Shown: positions 19,058 to 30,395 of the stretch, piece after piece
How positions within the stretch are numbered: position 1 is the first letter of the stretch
Layout of the letters: each line of letters begins with the position of its first letter
From: Caulobacter sp. Root343
GTDB lineage: Bacteria > Pseudomonadota > Alphaproteobacteria > Caulobacterales > Caulobacteraceae
Direction of reading: 5' to 3'
NCBI RefSeq assembly: GCF_001425745.1
Contig: NZ_LMDF01000011.1
Location: forward strand, 218,387 to 282,386
DNA length: 64,000 bases
Program-made: the position numbers and the translations under genes
Notes under the pieces: model-generated
The model's input: only the letters and a program-made list of their open reading frames with translations
The model's database searches: none
What the model was told of the DNA's origin: nothing

Positions 19058-19091
19058 TCGGCGCTACTCTCTCCGAGCGTTCCGAGGGGGC

Positions 19092-21413
<2,322 letters not shown>

Positions 21414-21653
21414 TCAGTCTCCGGCGCGGCGGAACACGGCCGAGGCCGAAGCCGCCAGCGCGCCGTCGGGACGACGCAGCTCGCCTTGTGTGAACACCAG
21501 GCTGCGGGTGGCCCGCTCGACCCAAGCCTTCGGCTCCAGATCGTCGGCCGGGCTCTCGCTTCCGTAGTCGACGGTCATCGACGCCAAGGCTGTTCCTTCG
21601 CCCGCGGCCTTGCGCAGAACGGATTCCAGCTGGGCGGCGAGGCTCGTGTCCAT
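21414..21653 (-). CDS. Small protein, possibly a partial hot-dog fold
   Basis: 79 residues, not firmly recognised. The C-terminal half ([20 protein letters not shown], then ASASAVFRR) resembles the last beta strands of hot-dog thioesterases, where a strand is followed by a DGxLxAxAxAxF ending. The catalytic N-terminal half of such enzymes is absent, so it may be a remnant or a chance likeness. ATG at 21653; an ATG at 21662 is also possible. It lies between atpH and the CC_3452-family gene, on the same strand. Confidence 0.6.
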   Translation of the reverse strand: MDTSLAAQLESVLRKAAGEGTALASMTVDYGSESPADDLEPKAWVERATRSLVFTQGELRRPDGALAASASAVFRRAGD

Positions 21654-21675
21654 GGCCTTCAACTAATCCCTGACC

Positions 21676-21713
21676 CGAAAAAGAAAAGAGGCGGCGGGAA
21701 GGACCCGCCGCCC
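21676..21713 (-). terminator. Intrinsic terminator downstream of the CC_3452-family gene
   Basis: On the minus strand GGCGGCGGG pairs with CCCGCCGCC around TCCTT and is followed by TCTTTTCTTTTTC. Strong U-tract. Confidence 0.85.
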
Positions 21714-21806
21714 CGTTCAGGCGAATGCTCGAGGAAACAGCCAGACGAGGCCGGAGAAACGACGGCCCCTAAGCGTCCGGTACTTAAGGCAAAGCGATAC
21801 GTGTTC

Positions 21807-22145
21807 TTACTTAGCCGAAGCCAGGGCGGAACCGCCCTTGGCCGAGGCGTTGCAGCGGGTCAGGTCGTCGGCGTCCAGCGACTTGGTTTCGCCGCCGAAA
21901 GCCGCGACGCGGCCCACTTCCTTGGCGAGGGCTTTGCAGGCCACCGCGGTGAGGGCCCGCGAAGGGGCTTGGGTCGAGACGCACTCGGCGCCTTCGCAGA
22001 CGAAGACGGCGCCGCCGGCGACGACCTTGGTCTTGGCGGCGACCGGCGCGTCCAGGGCGGCGGCGATGCGGCCGTCGGCGAAGGCCGAACCGGCGAACAT
22101 GGAGAAGGCGATGGCGGCCACGGCCGTCAGGGAACGGAGCTTCAT
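21807..22145 (-). CDS. CC_3452-family secreted protein
   Basis: 112 residues with a clear Sec signal peptide (MKLRSLTAVAAIAFSMFAGSAFA). The mature part has three cysteines (VFVCEGAECVS, VACKALAKEVG) and ends LTRCNASAKGGSALASAK. I recall a named family CC_3452 from Caulobacter with this layout, next to the F1 genes as here. The assignment is from memory of that family and its position. Function is unknown. It has its own terminator downstream. Confidence 0.75.
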   Translation of the reverse strand: MKLRSLTAVAAIAFSMFAGSAFADGRIAAALDAPVAAKTKVVAGGAVFVCEGAECVSTQAPSRALTAVACKALAKEVGRVAAFGGETKSLDADDLTRCNASAKGGSALASAK

Positions 22146-22589
22146 CAGAAAGCCCTCCGGTGTTGGGGAAGTTGCGGTCAGATCGATGATCGGCGAAAAG
22201 CGGTACTGGCCGCCCGGACCCGGGGACTAGGAGCGCCGGTATCCCCACCGGTGCTTCGGATCCGAACTAAGCATCGCTTAGATATCAGTGATAAGAAATT
22301 GCGCAAGCGGAATTTCGCGGGCGCGTCGATTTTTCGGAAAACGGGGATTCCTGAGGAAACGCGGCGAGGGCTAAGCGGAAACGGCGAGGGTGCGGCGCCC
22401 CACTCCGGCTCGCGCCACCTCCAAAACCGCCTTCCTCGCCCTCGTGGCGAGGATCCAGGGCGCGGCTAGGCTCGGGAGATGAGCGGTGAACGCCGCCAGC
22501 GCGGGTGCGTTCGGCTCAAGACATTGCAAGCTGAACGCTGGGCCTAGGCATGAAGCCTAGGAAGGGCCGGGTTTCTTGAGGAGCGCAGC
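22146..22589. other. Intergenic region with one palindrome
   Basis: No credible gene. It must hold the promoter of the CC_3452-family gene on the minus strand, but no sigma-factor boxes stand out. CCTAGGC-ATGAA-GCCTAGG at 22543-22561 is a perfect 7-bp inverted repeat downstream of the membrane-protein gene at 22590. It lacks a U-tract, so it is a weak terminator or a regulatory palindrome. Confidence 0.4.
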
Positions 22590-23015
22590 CTACAGCCCCA
22601 GGATCTGGTCGATCCGGCTTTCGGCCTTGGCGTGGATGGCGCGGTCCTCGACCATGCCCTGGACACGCGAATAGCGGCCGTCCTTGCCCGCGTGGCGGCG
22701 GATGCCGTCGGCGGTCAGCAGCGGCTCGACCTTGGTCGGATCGGTGAAGGCGCTCATCACGGCGGCCATCAGCGCGCCGATCAGGGCGGCGATCACCGGC
22801 CCCATCGCGCCGATCCAGCCTTCGCCGAAGATCGACTGCAGGCGCTCGACCAGCAGTTCGCGGTTCGGCTGCTTCGCCATCACCCCAACCGTCCAGAAGA
22901 CGCCGCCCTGGACGATGGCCGCCAGCATGACTGGCAGGGCGACGCCCAGCATCCGCGGCCGGACCAGAAGTCCGAGCGCAGCGCCGAGGATCGCGAAGGC
23001 GGCCATGATAATCAT
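22590..23015 (-). CDS. Small inner-membrane protein of unknown function
   Basis: 141 residues with about three membrane segments (AAFAILGAALGLLV; VALPVMLAAIVQGGVFWTVG; IGAMGPVIAALIGALMAAVM) and a charged C-terminal tail containing RRHAGKDGRYSRVQGMVEDR. No family recognised. Start at 23015 or at an ATG three codons further on. It is divergent from the LemA operon. Confidence 0.7.
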   Translation of the reverse strand: MIIMAAFAILGAALGLLVRPRMLGVALPVMLAAIVQGGVFWTVGVMAKQPNRELLVERLQSIFGEGWIGAMGPVIAALIGALMAAVMSAFTDPTKVEPLLTADGIRRHAGKDGRYSRVQGMVEDRAIHAKAESRIDQILGL

Positions 23016-23327
23016 GCCGGAAATCTACGCCCGGCCTGGTCAAGAGCGGGTTAAGGTCTTGTTTCGCAAGGACATGGCTGGCCGCGGCTACTCGTCGCGC
23101 CTAGTCTTCCGTGGAAGAGCGCCTCGCGCACGCGCGCCGTCCCTCTCGGCCTATCTCGATGAGACTTTCGCGCAAACTCGCGCCTTTTCTTCCCCGACCT
23201 CAACCCGAACGGGGATGCCGCGTTTGCTCATGGACAAGGTTTAATCCGTCGCGACCTGACGTGTATCAAGGGACGCGCTATCTAACAGCGATACGCGAGC
23301 ATACATGTTCGCATGGAGGGATACTTG
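23016..23327. other. Intergenic region between divergent membrane-protein and lemA genes
   Basis: I see no gene, no terminator and no clear CtrA (TTAA-N7-TTAAC) box here. Short open frames are Arg/Pro-rich and look random. Promoters for both flanking genes must lie within it. Confidence 0.4.
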
Positions 23328-23963
23328 ATGAACCGTCTCGTCCGTAACGCCGCCCGCGTCGCCGTGATCGTCGCTGTTCCGGCGACTCTGGCTGGCTGCG
23401 GAATCAACACCATCCCGACCCAGGACGAGGCGACCAAGGCCGCCTGGGCCGAGGTGCAGAACCAGTACCAGCGCCGGGCCGACCTGGTGCCGAACCTGGT
23501 CGCCACGGTGAAGGGCTACGCGGCCCAGGAAAAGGACGTGCTGACCGCCGTCACCCAGGCCCGCGCCAGCGCCACCCAGGTCAAGGTCGACGCCTCGACC
23601 ATCACCGACCCGGCCCAGTTCCAGAAATTCGCCGCCGCCCAGGACCAGTTGTCGGGCGTGCTGGGCCGGCTGATGGTCATTCAGGAACAGTATCCGGAGC
23701 TGAAGTCGAACCAGAACTTCCTGGCCCTGCAGAGCCAGTTGGAAGGCACCGAAAACCGCATCACGATCGCGCGCCGCGACTACAATTCGACGGCCCAGAA
23801 ATACAACACCACCCTGCGCACCTTCCCCAGCGTGTTCTGGGCCAAGACGATGTACAGCGGCCAGAAGCCGGCCCAGCTGTTCCAGGCCTCGGCGGCGGCG
23901 CAGAGCGCCCCGACCGTGGACTTCAGCGCCCCGCCGACGGCGACGCCGCCGAAGGTGCAGTAG
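23328..23963 (+). CDS. lemA: LemA family lipoprotein
   Basis: 211-residue envelope protein with a lipoprotein signal (lipobox LAGC, cysteine near residue 24) and the LemA helical domain. The signature AEVQNQYQRRADLVPNLVAT is intact, followed by QDQLSGVLGRLMVIQEQYPE and the C-terminal TTLRTFPSVFWAKTMY. Function is poorly known; LemA commonly pairs with TPM-domain proteins, and two TPM genes follow here. The ATG at 23328 has GGAGGGA upstream. Confidence 0.93.
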   Translation: MNRLVRNAARVAVIVAVPATLAGCGINTIPTQDEATKAAWAEVQNQYQRRADLVPNLVATVKGYAAQEKDVLTAVTQARASATQVKVDASTITDPAQFQKFAAAQDQLSGVLGRLMVIQEQYPELKSNQNFLALQSQLEGTENRITIARRDYNSTAQKYNTTLRTFPSVFWAKTMYSGQKPAQLFQASAAAQSAPTVDFSAPPTATPPKVQ

Positions 23964-23973
23964 GGCTGTGACG

Positions 23974-24810
23974 ATGGCCGCCTTCGTCGTCTCCCGTCAC
24001 GCGGGGGAGGCGCCCTCGACCGCCTGGCTGAGGGCCTGCCTCCTGGCGCTGGCGGTGATCGTTTTCGCCTTCCCCGCCTTCGCCGAACCTAAGTTCCCGC
24101 CCCTGACCGGGCGGGTGGTCGACGAGGCCCAGGTGCTGTCGCCCGACGTCGAGCGCGACCTGACCGACAAGCTGGAAAACCTGGAGGCCACGACCGGTCG
24201 CCAGCTGGTGGTCGCCACCGTGCCCAGCCTGCAGGGCTATCCGATCGAAGACTTCGGCTACCAGTTGGGCCGGACCTGGGGCATCGGCGAGAAGGACAAG
24301 AACACCGGCGCGATCCTGCTGGTGGCGCCCAATGATCGCAAGGTGCGGATCGAGGTCGGCTACGGCCTGGAGCCGGTGCTGACCGACGCCCTGTCCAGCG
24401 TCATCATCCAAAGCGCCATCCTGCCCAAGTTCCGCGACGGCGACCTGCCGGGCGGCGTCGTGGCCGGGACGGACGCCCTGGTCGAGCAGCTCAGCCTACC
24501 CGCCGACCAGGCCAAGGTCCGCATCGCCGAGGCCAGCCGGCCTGAACGCCACAAGGCCAAGGGCTCGCCTCTGGTCGGCCTGATGATCGGCCTGTTCCTG
24601 ATCATCCTGTTCTCCAGCCTGTTCCGAGGTCGACGCGGGCGCAGCGGCCTGGGCTCGGCCCTGCCGTGGATCATCCTGGGCGCGCTGAACAACGGCGGCC
24701 GAGGCGGCGGCTGGAGCGGCGGTGGCGGAAGCAGCTGGGGCGGCGGCGGGGGAGGTTTCTCCGGCGGCGGCGGCTCGTTCGGCGGCGGCGGCAGTTCGGG
24801 GAGCTGGTGA
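23974..24810 (+). CDS. TPM-domain membrane protein (YgcG family)
   Basis: 278 residues: signal peptide (LLALAVIVFAFPAFA), periplasmic TPM domain (about 40-180; LTGRVVDEAQVLS, YGYQ-like FGYQLGRTWGIGEK, KVRIEVGYGLEPVLTDA), one membrane helix (GLMIGLFLIILFSSLF), and a Gly/Ser-rich tail after residue 235. This is the classic YgcG layout. GTG at 23968 or ATG at 23974. Second gene of the lemA operon, 10 nt after lemA. Confidence 0.92.
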   Translation: MAAFVVSRHAGEAPSTAWLRACLLALAVIVFAFPAFAEPKFPPLTGRVVDEAQVLSPDVERDLTDKLENLEATTGRQLVVATVPSLQGYPIEDFGYQLGRTWGIGEKDKNTGAILLVAPNDRKVRIEVGYGLEPVLTDALSSVIIQSAILPKFRDGDLPGGVVAGTDALVEQLSLPADQAKVRIAEASRPERHKAKGSPLVGLMIGLFLIILFSSLFRGRRGRSGLGSALPWIILGALNNGGRGGGWSGGGGSSWGGGGGGFSGGGGSFGGGGSSGSW

Positions 24811-24811
24811 G

Positions 24812-25513
24812 ATGGCGATACGCATGACCCCTCAGGACCTCGACCGCATCGCCGGCGCGGTGGCGCAGGCCGAGAAGACCACCGCCGGCGAGATCTTCTG
24901 CGTCCTGGCGCCGGAGGTTTCGGACTATCGCGAAACCCCGCTGGTCTGGGCGGCGGCCGCGGCCCTGGTTCTGCCGGCCGCGGCCCTGTTCGCGGGTTTC
25001 CGGCCCGAGATGCTGACCCGGCTGTTCGGCGGCTGGAGCATCGGCCACGCCGCGGCCCTGGACGGCGCCATCCTGTCGGCCCTGTCGACCTATATCGCCC
25101 TGCAGTTGGTGGTGTTCGTCGTCGCGGCCCTGGCCGTCTCGATCCCGGCGGTCCGGCGCGCCCTGACGCCTGGTTCGCTGAAGACCGCCCGGGTCAGGCG
25201 CGCGGCGATGGAGCAGTTCCTGAGCCACGGCCTCCATCTCACCCGCGACCGCACCGGCGTGCTGATCTTCGCCGCCCTGGCCGAACATCGGGTCGAGGTC
25301 ATCGCCGACGAGGGCATATACAAGGCCGCGCCGAACACGGTGTGGGACGAGGTGGCGGCCGACCTGGTCGGCGGGCTGAGGGCCGGCAAGGCCGCCGACG
25401 GCTTCGTCGCCGCCGTGGCCCGCACCGGCGCCATCCTGGCCGCCCATGTCCCGCCGCGCGGCGACGACCGCAACGAACTGCCGGACGGGCTGACCGTCCT
25501 GCCGAAACGCTAG
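24812..25513 (+). CDS. TPM-domain integral membrane protein
   Basis: 233 residues and the third gene of the lemA operon, one base after the previous stop. The TPM fold is interrupted by two membrane segments (LVWAAAAALVLPAAALFAG and YIALQLVVFVVAALAVSI). The remaining TPM core follows (RTGVLIFAALAEHRVEVIAD, then EGIYKAAPNTVWDEV). This arrangement is common for the second TPM gene beside lemA. Function is unknown; a role in envelope or membrane-protein quality control is inferred from the family only. Confidence 0.9.
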   Translation: MAIRMTPQDLDRIAGAVAQAEKTTAGEIFCVLAPEVSDYRETPLVWAAAAALVLPAAALFAGFRPEMLTRLFGGWSIGHAAALDGAILSALSTYIALQLVVFVVAALAVSIPAVRRALTPGSLKTARVRRAAMEQFLSHGLHLTRDRTGVLIFAALAEHRVEVIADEGIYKAAPNTVWDEVAADLVGGLRAGKAADGFVAAVARTGAILAAHVPPRGDDRNELPDGLTVLPKR

Positions 25514-25585
25514 CCTGCGCGAGACGCCGAAAGGATACGGACGCGGGCTCGCGCGCTTCCTCTTGTGACGACCGCGGAGAGCGCC

Positions 25586-26005
25586 ATGTCCGATTTCGAC
25601 GCCTTCCTGGAGATCCGCCGACAGGCGGCCCAGGCCTATGTGAACGGCAAGGCCGGCCCGCTGGATCAGATGGTCGCCACGGCCTGCCCGGCCACCTTCT
25701 TCCCCCCGGGCGGCGGGCGCGAGGAAGGGGCCTATCGGGTGGCCGATGTCTATGCGCACGACGCCGGCGCGTTCGCCGAGGGCGGCGAGACGACCTTGGA
25801 GATCCTGCACAGCGACGCCGACGGCGACCTCGCCTATTGGACCGGCCTGCAGCACGCCAAGGTGCGGCTGGTTGGCCACGACGAGGCGATCGAGATGCAC
25901 CTGCGGATCACCGAACTCTTCCGACGCGAGGACGGCGCCTGGAAGCTGATCCATCGCCACGCCGATCCCCTGGCCAAGGAAAAGGCCGAGGAAAAGGCGG
26001 GCTAG
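25586..26005 (+). CDS. SnoaL/NTF2-like (ketosteroid-isomerase fold) protein
   Basis: 139 residues. The small alpha+beta cone shows in an N-terminal helix (FDAFLEIRRQAAQAYVNG), a central DADGDLAYWTGLQHAK strand pair and the C-terminal EMHLRITELFRREDGAWKLI, typical of DUF4440/SnoaL-like proteins (xxRxTxxFRRxDGxWKxxHxH). No catalytic assignment is possible. A GTG at 25565 is an alternative start, but the ATG at 25586 follows GGAGAG. It ends with a Lys/Glu-rich tail. Confidence 0.8.
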   Translation: MSDFDAFLEIRRQAAQAYVNGKAGPLDQMVATACPATFFPPGGGREEGAYRVADVYAHDAGAFAEGGETTLEILHSDADGDLAYWTGLQHAKVRLVGHDEAIEMHLRITELFRREDGAWKLIHRHADPLAKEKAEEKAG

Positions 26006-26037
26006 AAAAAGGCGGCCGCGCGGGACGACCGCCTTTC
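26005..26037 (-). terminator. Terminator of the TonB-dependent receptor gene
   Basis: Minus-strand hairpin AAAGGCGG/CCGCCTTT followed by TTC. It lies between convergent genes and may act on both strands, since the plus strand also reads CCGCCTTTC. Confidence 0.7.
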
Positions 26038-26041
26038 GGGT

Positions 26042-28450
26042 CTAGAACGACTTGCGCACCGTCACGCCGGCCGTGCGCGGCTGGCCGATCGAGTAGCCCA
26101 GGCGCGCCCGGCCGCCGCGTTCCCGGTCGAACGACAGCAGGGCGTTCTCGTCGAACAGGTTGTTGACGTAGAGGGTCAGGTCGACCCCGTCGGCCATCTC
26201 CAGCCCGGCGCTGAGATTGACGATCTCGTAGCTCGGCAGCTTCAGGTCGACGACGGTCGGAACCAGGCCCGTCGCGCCGCCGAACGGCAGGTTGGAGATG
26301 AACGAGCGCGGGTTGTTCTCCTGGTCGCTGGCCTGGGTGAAGCGGCTGCCGACGTGCTGGACCGAGGCCTTCAGATAGCCGTTGACGCCGTCGCGCACCT
26401 CGCGGCTGTAGGTGACGTCGAACGAGACCTGGAACTTCGGCACCGACGGCAGGCGGTTGCCCTCGCGGATGCCGCCGATCACCGCCCCCGTGCCGTCCTT
26501 CACGGTCGAGTCGAACTCGGCTTCGAGCAGACTGCCCGACAGGCCGATGTCGAGGCCCGAAGCCAGGCGCGCGGTCAGCTCGCCCTCGATGCCCTTGGTG
26601 TGGGCCTTGGGCACGTTGAACACCACGCGCGAGGAACACGAACCGGCGTCCAGGGTCGTCTGCAGGTTCTTGATGTCGGTGTAGAACACCGCGCCGTTGA
26701 AGGTGACGCCGCCGAAGCGCGACTTCACGCCGCCCTCGTAGTTCCACAGCGTCTCGTCGTCATAGTTCTGATAGCCGCCGAAGATCGCCGCGTCCTGGGC
26801 CGAGCACAGCGGCAGGTTCAGCGGGTCGTTGACACCGCCGAGGCGGAAGCCCTTCGAGGCCTGGGCGTTGAAGGTGACGTGGTCGGCCGCCTCGTAGCTG
26901 AGCAGGAAGCGCGGGGTGAAGCCGTCGGACGAGGTCTTGTCGGTGCGGTTGTCGCCGTTGGCGAACAGGCCGCCCGACTTGAACTGCCGCGTCTCGCTGA
27001 AGTCGTAGTAGCGGCCGCCGGCCGTCGCGGTCAGCTTGCCCAGGGTGTAGTTGACCTCGCCGAACACCGCCTTCTGCTTGATGTCGTAGGGCAGGTAGGC
27101 GTCGTAGGGCGAGTTGGCCTCGAAGCCGTTGGCCACCGCCGCCGAGGTGCCGGCGCCCAGGACGGCGTCGGTATAGGCGTCGTAGCCGGGGGTCGGCAGG
27201 CGCTGGTTGTAGACGCGGTCGACCTTCGAATAGAAGCCGCCGATCACCCACTGGAACGGCCCGTCGCCGGTCGAGGCCAGGCGCAGCTCCTGGGTGAACT
27301 GCTCGAGGTCGGTGGTGTCGACCAGCTTGGACGGCAGCAGCACCGCCGCGGCCGGGAAGCCGAGATCGACCGAGACGCTGCCCGAAAGAGCGCTGGCGTC
27401 GCGGTTCACGGCGATGTCGCGGTTGATGTAGCTGGTCACCGAGGTCAGGGTCGCGCCGCCGAGGTTCACATTGGCGGTCAGGTCGGCCAGCAGGGTGTCG
27501 TCGGCGAAGCTCTCGTCCAGCAGCAGGTACTGCTCGCGCTTGCCCAGCTGGATTTTCGGCCGGGTCGTGGTGTTGTTGTTGGCGAACAGGTTGAACGATT
27601 CCTGGCGGTTGAAGCCGTGCGCCCGGATCTCCTGATAAACTACGCGTGGGGTGAAGCTGAACGTCTCGTTCGGCTGGATCAGGAACGCGATCCGCCCGCC
27701 GCGCCGCGTGCCGTCGTTGACGTTCTTGTCGACCTTGCCGCCTTCCTTGCGAGCATCGACGAAACCGCCGTAGCGCGTCAGGTAGCCGACCGCCCGCATG
27801 GCGACCTTGTCGGAGATCGGGACGTTGACCGCGCCCTTCACGTGGCCGCCGAAGCTGTCGCCGCCGACCAGGTTGGCGTTGGCCTCGAACGTGCCTTGGG
27901 ACACGCCCAGTTTGGGCTGGTTAGTGATGTAGCGGATCGTGCCGCCCACCGAGCCCGAGCCGAACAGCGTGCCCTGAGGGCCGCGCAGGGTCTCGACCCG
28001 GTTCAGGTCGAACAGGTCGATGTCCGGCGTGAACAGCGACAGCGAGATCACGGATTCGTCGAGATAGACCCCGACCTGCTCCTTGACGCCGGGCTGGTCG
28101 CGAACCACCTGGCCGGCCGAGACGCCGCGCACCGACACCTGGCTCTGGCCCGGGCCGAGGTTCTGGATCGTCAGGCCGGCGACGTTGCGCGACAGGTCCT
28201 CAAGGGTCACCGCCCCGGAGCGCTGGATGTCCTTTTCCGTCTGGGCGTTGATCGAGAAGGGGATGTCCTGGATCGTCGCGTCGCGCTTGGTGGCGGTGAC
28301 GATGATCTCCTCGATGGCGTTCTGGTCGGCCTGCTGTCGAGCGGCGGCCAGGGTCGGAACGGCCAGGACGGCCGCTCCGACGATCGTCGAGAGCGCGCTG
28401 GCGCCCAGCAGCGTCCGACGCGCCCGGCGGCGCGGTGTAGCGATGGTCAT
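26042..28450 (-). CDS. TonB-dependent outer-membrane receptor
   Basis: 802 residues: signal region with an Arg-rich start (residues 1-37), TonB box EEIIVTATKRD, plug domain (about 55-165) including DLFDLNRVETLRGPQGTLFG and GGTIRYIT, then a 22-strand barrel ending in VTVRKSF with the terminal phenylalanine needed for barrel assembly. The ligand is unknown. This type is abundant in Caulobacter and often takes up plant oligosaccharides or iron compounds. The ATG at 28450 has GGGAGGT upstream. No sigma or sensor gene is adjacent. Confidence 0.93.
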   Translation of the reverse strand: MTIATPRRRARRTLLGASALSTIVGAAVLAVPTLAAARQQADQNAIEEIIVTATKRDATIQDIPFSINAQTEKDIQRSGAVTLEDLSRNVAGLTIQNLGPGQSQVSVRGVSAGQVVRDQPGVKEQVGVYLDESVISLSLFTPDIDLFDLNRVETLRGPQGTLFGSGSVGGTIRYITNQPKLGVSQGTFEANANLVGGDSFGGHVKGAVNVPISDKVAMRAVGYLTRYGGFVDARKEGGKVDKNVNDGTRRGGRIAFLIQPNETFSFTPRVVYQEIRAHGFNRQESFNLFANNNTTTRPKIQLGKREQYLLLDESFADDTLLADLTANVNLGGATLTSVTSYINRDIAVNRDASALSGSVSVDLGFPAAAVLLPSKLVDTTDLEQFTQELRLASTGDGPFQWVIGGFYSKVDRVYNQRLPTPGYDAYTDAVLGAGTSAAVANGFEANSPYDAYLPYDIKQKAVFGEVNYTLGKLTATAGGRYYDFSETRQFKSGGLFANGDNRTDKTSSDGFTPRFLLSYEAADHVTFNAQASKGFRLGGVNDPLNLPLCSAQDAAIFGGYQNYDDETLWNYEGGVKSRFGGVTFNGAVFYTDIKNLQTTLDAGSCSSRVVFNVPKAHTKGIEGELTARLASGLDIGLSGSLLEAEFDSTVKDGTGAVIGGIREGNRLPSVPKFQVSFDVTYSREVRDGVNGYLKASVQHVGSRFTQASDQENNPRSFISNLPFGGATGLVPTVVDLKLPSYEIVNLSAGLEMADGVDLTLYVNNLFDENALLSFDRERGGRARLGYSIGQPRTAGVTVRKSF

Positions 28451-28714
28451 GGGTACCTCCCGGACTTGGTTTTTTCGCGCCGCGAGGTCGAGCTCGGAGC
28501 GCAACTCCAGCGTTCATACCCGAATCGGGGAAAGTCAACGCGAAACGAAGCTTGAGAGAAATCAGTATTTTAGACACCGGTGTCCCGCGCCTTCGAAAAA
28601 GCCGTACGGTTACCGGTCCCATTTCCCTTTACGCACGCGTGACCTTTCGCACCGGAAAAAGCCGGTCTAGGGTGGGCCCAATTCAAACTAACGTTTAACG
28701 GGGAGTGCGCCCTC

Positions 28715-29902
28715 ATGCGCGAAGCGGTCATCGTCTCTTACGCCCGCACGGGCTTGGCCAAGTCCAACCGCGGCGGGTTCAACAACACCCATGGCGCGGC
28801 CATGGCCGGTCACGCGATCCAGCATGCGGTGAGCCGCGCGGGCCTGGACGGCGCCGAGGTCGAGGACGTGGTCCTGGGCTGCGGCGGCCCCGAAGGCGCC
28901 ACCGGCATGAACGTGGCCCGCAACGCCGCCATCTGGGCCGGCCTGCCGGTCACCACCTCGGGCCAGACCGTCAACCGCTTCTGCTCCTCGGGCCTGCAGG
29001 CGATCGCCACGGCCGCCAACTATGTCCGCAACGACGGCGCCCCGGTCGCGATCGGCGGCGGCGTGGAGTCGATCTCGCTGGTTCAGGGCGGCGGTCACAT
29101 GAACCGCTTCCACATCACCGAAGACAAGCTGATGAAGGAAAAGCCGGCCCTGTGGATGGCGATGATCGACACCGCCGACATCGTCGCCAAGCGCTACGGT
29201 GTCAGCCGGGAGTACCAGGACGAATATTCGCTGCGCAGCCAGCAGCGCATCGCCGCGGCCCAAGCCAGCGGCTTGTTCGACCAGGAAATCGTGCCGATGG
29301 CCACCAAGATGAAGGTGGTCAACAAGGAGACCAAGGAAGAGAGCCTGGTCGACTACGTCGTCACCAAGGACGAGTGCAATCGTCCCGAAACGACGCTGGA
29401 AGGCCTGGCCAAGCTGGAGCCGGTCAAGGGCCCGGGCAACTTCGTCACCGCCGGCAACGCCAGCCAGCTGTCGGACGGCGCGGCCGCCGTGGTGGTGATG
29501 GAGGCCAAGGAGGCCGCCCGCCGCAACCTAGAGCCTCTGGGCCTGTTCAGGGGCTTCGCCATCGCCGGTTGCGAACCCGACGAGATGGGCATCGGTCCGG
29601 TCTTCGCCGTGCCGCGCCTGTTGGAACGCCACGGCCTGAAGGTCGAGGACATCGACCTGTGGGAGCTGAACGAGGCCTTCGCCAGTCAGTGCCTCTACAG
29701 CCGCGATCGCCTGGGCATCGATCCGGAGAAGTACAACGTCAACGGCGGCTCGATCGCCATCGGCCACCCGTTCGGCATGACCGGCGCCCGCTGCGCCGGC
29801 CACCTGCTGCTGGAAGGTAAGCGCCGCAAGGCCAAACTGGGCGTGGTCACCATGTGCATCGGCGGTGGGATGGGCGCCGCCGGCCTGTTCGAAATCTTCT
29901 GA
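28715..29902 (+). CDS. Acetyl-CoA acyltransferase (thiolase)
   Basis: 395-residue thiolase that cleaves or condenses acyl-CoA. Catalytic elements are all present: nucleophilic cysteine in [14 protein letters not shown], histidine in [17 protein letters not shown], and the second cysteine in [20 protein letters not shown] is also conserved. Whether it acts in beta-oxidation or in acetoacetyl-CoA formation cannot be told. ATG at 28715 after GGGGAG. No FadB-like partner is adjacent, so it is a single gene with its own terminator. Confidence 0.95.
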   Translation: MREAVIVSYARTGLAKSNRGGFNNTHGAAMAGHAIQHAVSRAGLDGAEVEDVVLGCGGPEGATGMNVARNAAIWAGLPVTTSGQTVNRFCSSGLQAIATAANYVRNDGAPVAIGGGVESISLVQGGGHMNRFHITEDKLMKEKPALWMAMIDTADIVAKRYGVSREYQDEYSLRSQQRIAAAQASGLFDQEIVPMATKMKVVNKETKEESLVDYVVTKDECNRPETTLEGLAKLEPVKGPGNFVTAGNASQLSDGAAAVVVMEAKEAARRNLEPLGLFRGFAIAGCEPDEMGIGPVFAVPRLLERHGLKVEDIDLWELNEAFASQCLYSRDRLGIDPEKYNVNGGSIAIGHPFGMTGARCAGHLLLEGKRRKAKLGVVTMCIGGGMGAAGLFEIF

Positions 29903-30006
29903 TTTCGATCAGGACGGAGGACGGCGCCCATCAACGAAAAGTGGCTGAGATCGCTTTCGCGATCTCAGCGTGGCGCCGCTGGTCTGTTCGAAATCTTCTG
30001 ATTTCG
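29886..30006 (+). repeat. Short direct duplication of the thiolase 3' end with an 11-bp stem between copies
   Basis: CTGTTCGAAATCTTCTGATT occurs at 29886-29905, covering the last codons and stop of the thiolase gene, and again at about 29983-30004. Between the two copies lies a perfect inverted repeat, GCTGAGATCGC (29944-29954) with GCGATCTCAGC (29959-29969). The second copy carries no gene. Confidence 0.85.
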
Positions 30007-30024
30007 CGCCCTCGAGACGCGTAA

Positions 30025-30065
30025 GAAGGCCGGAAACCGCCTGGGCGGTTTCCGGCCTTCTTTGT
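30025..30065 (+). terminator. Strong terminator after the thiolase gene
   Basis: A 16-bp perfect stem, AAGGCCGGAAACCGCC with GGCGGTTTCCGGCCTT, around TGG, followed by CTTTGTT. Confidence 0.85.
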
Positions 30066-30199
30066 TCGATCAGGACACCTTCAAGCCCTGCGAGAAACCC
30101 TCGTTCGGTGGGACCTTGAACGTGGCGCGGACGGGGCCATCTGAGCCTCCGTCAGCGTCCGCGATGATCGCTCCAAGGCGCCAGACCCGAGAAAGAGCC

Positions 30200-30334
30200 A
30201 TGGCCATCAAGGCCTCCTTCACCGCCGCCCTCTTCGTTTCCGTCGCGATCGGCCTCGTGCTGCCGGCGCCCAACGCGAACCGGACGCAGCCGACCCAGTC
30301 GGCATTCGAAACCGTGCACCTGAAGCGCGGCTGA
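30200..30334 (+). CDS. Possible small secreted peptide
   Basis: 44 residues, MAIKASFTAALFVSVAIGLV followed by a short polar end. The N-terminus looks like a signal peptide or single membrane helix. A weak GAAAGAG site precedes the ATG. The frame is also open upstream from 30062, but that part lies in the thiolase terminator. It could be a genuine short gene or chance. Confidence 0.4.
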   Translation: MAIKASFTAALFVSVAIGLVLPAPNANRTQPTQSAFETVHLKRG

Positions 30335-30339
30335 ATGCG

Positions 30340-30371
30340 AAACGGGCTCCCCGGTCGCCCGGAGAGCCCGC
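30340..30371. terminator. Hairpin between the small ORF and the chemoreceptor gene
   Basis: CGGGCTCCCC / CCGGAGAGCCCG inverted repeat. On the minus strand it is followed by TTTCGC. It probably ends the chemoreceptor transcript. Confidence 0.5.
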
Positions 30372-30395
30372 TGATCCTCATCGATCAGGACGCGA

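Noticed and set aside
26354-28555. 733-codon plus-strand frame opposite the TonB receptor
   Set aside because: Composition is Val/Gly/Arg/Asp-biased and lacks any motif; the receptor on the minus strand is complete.
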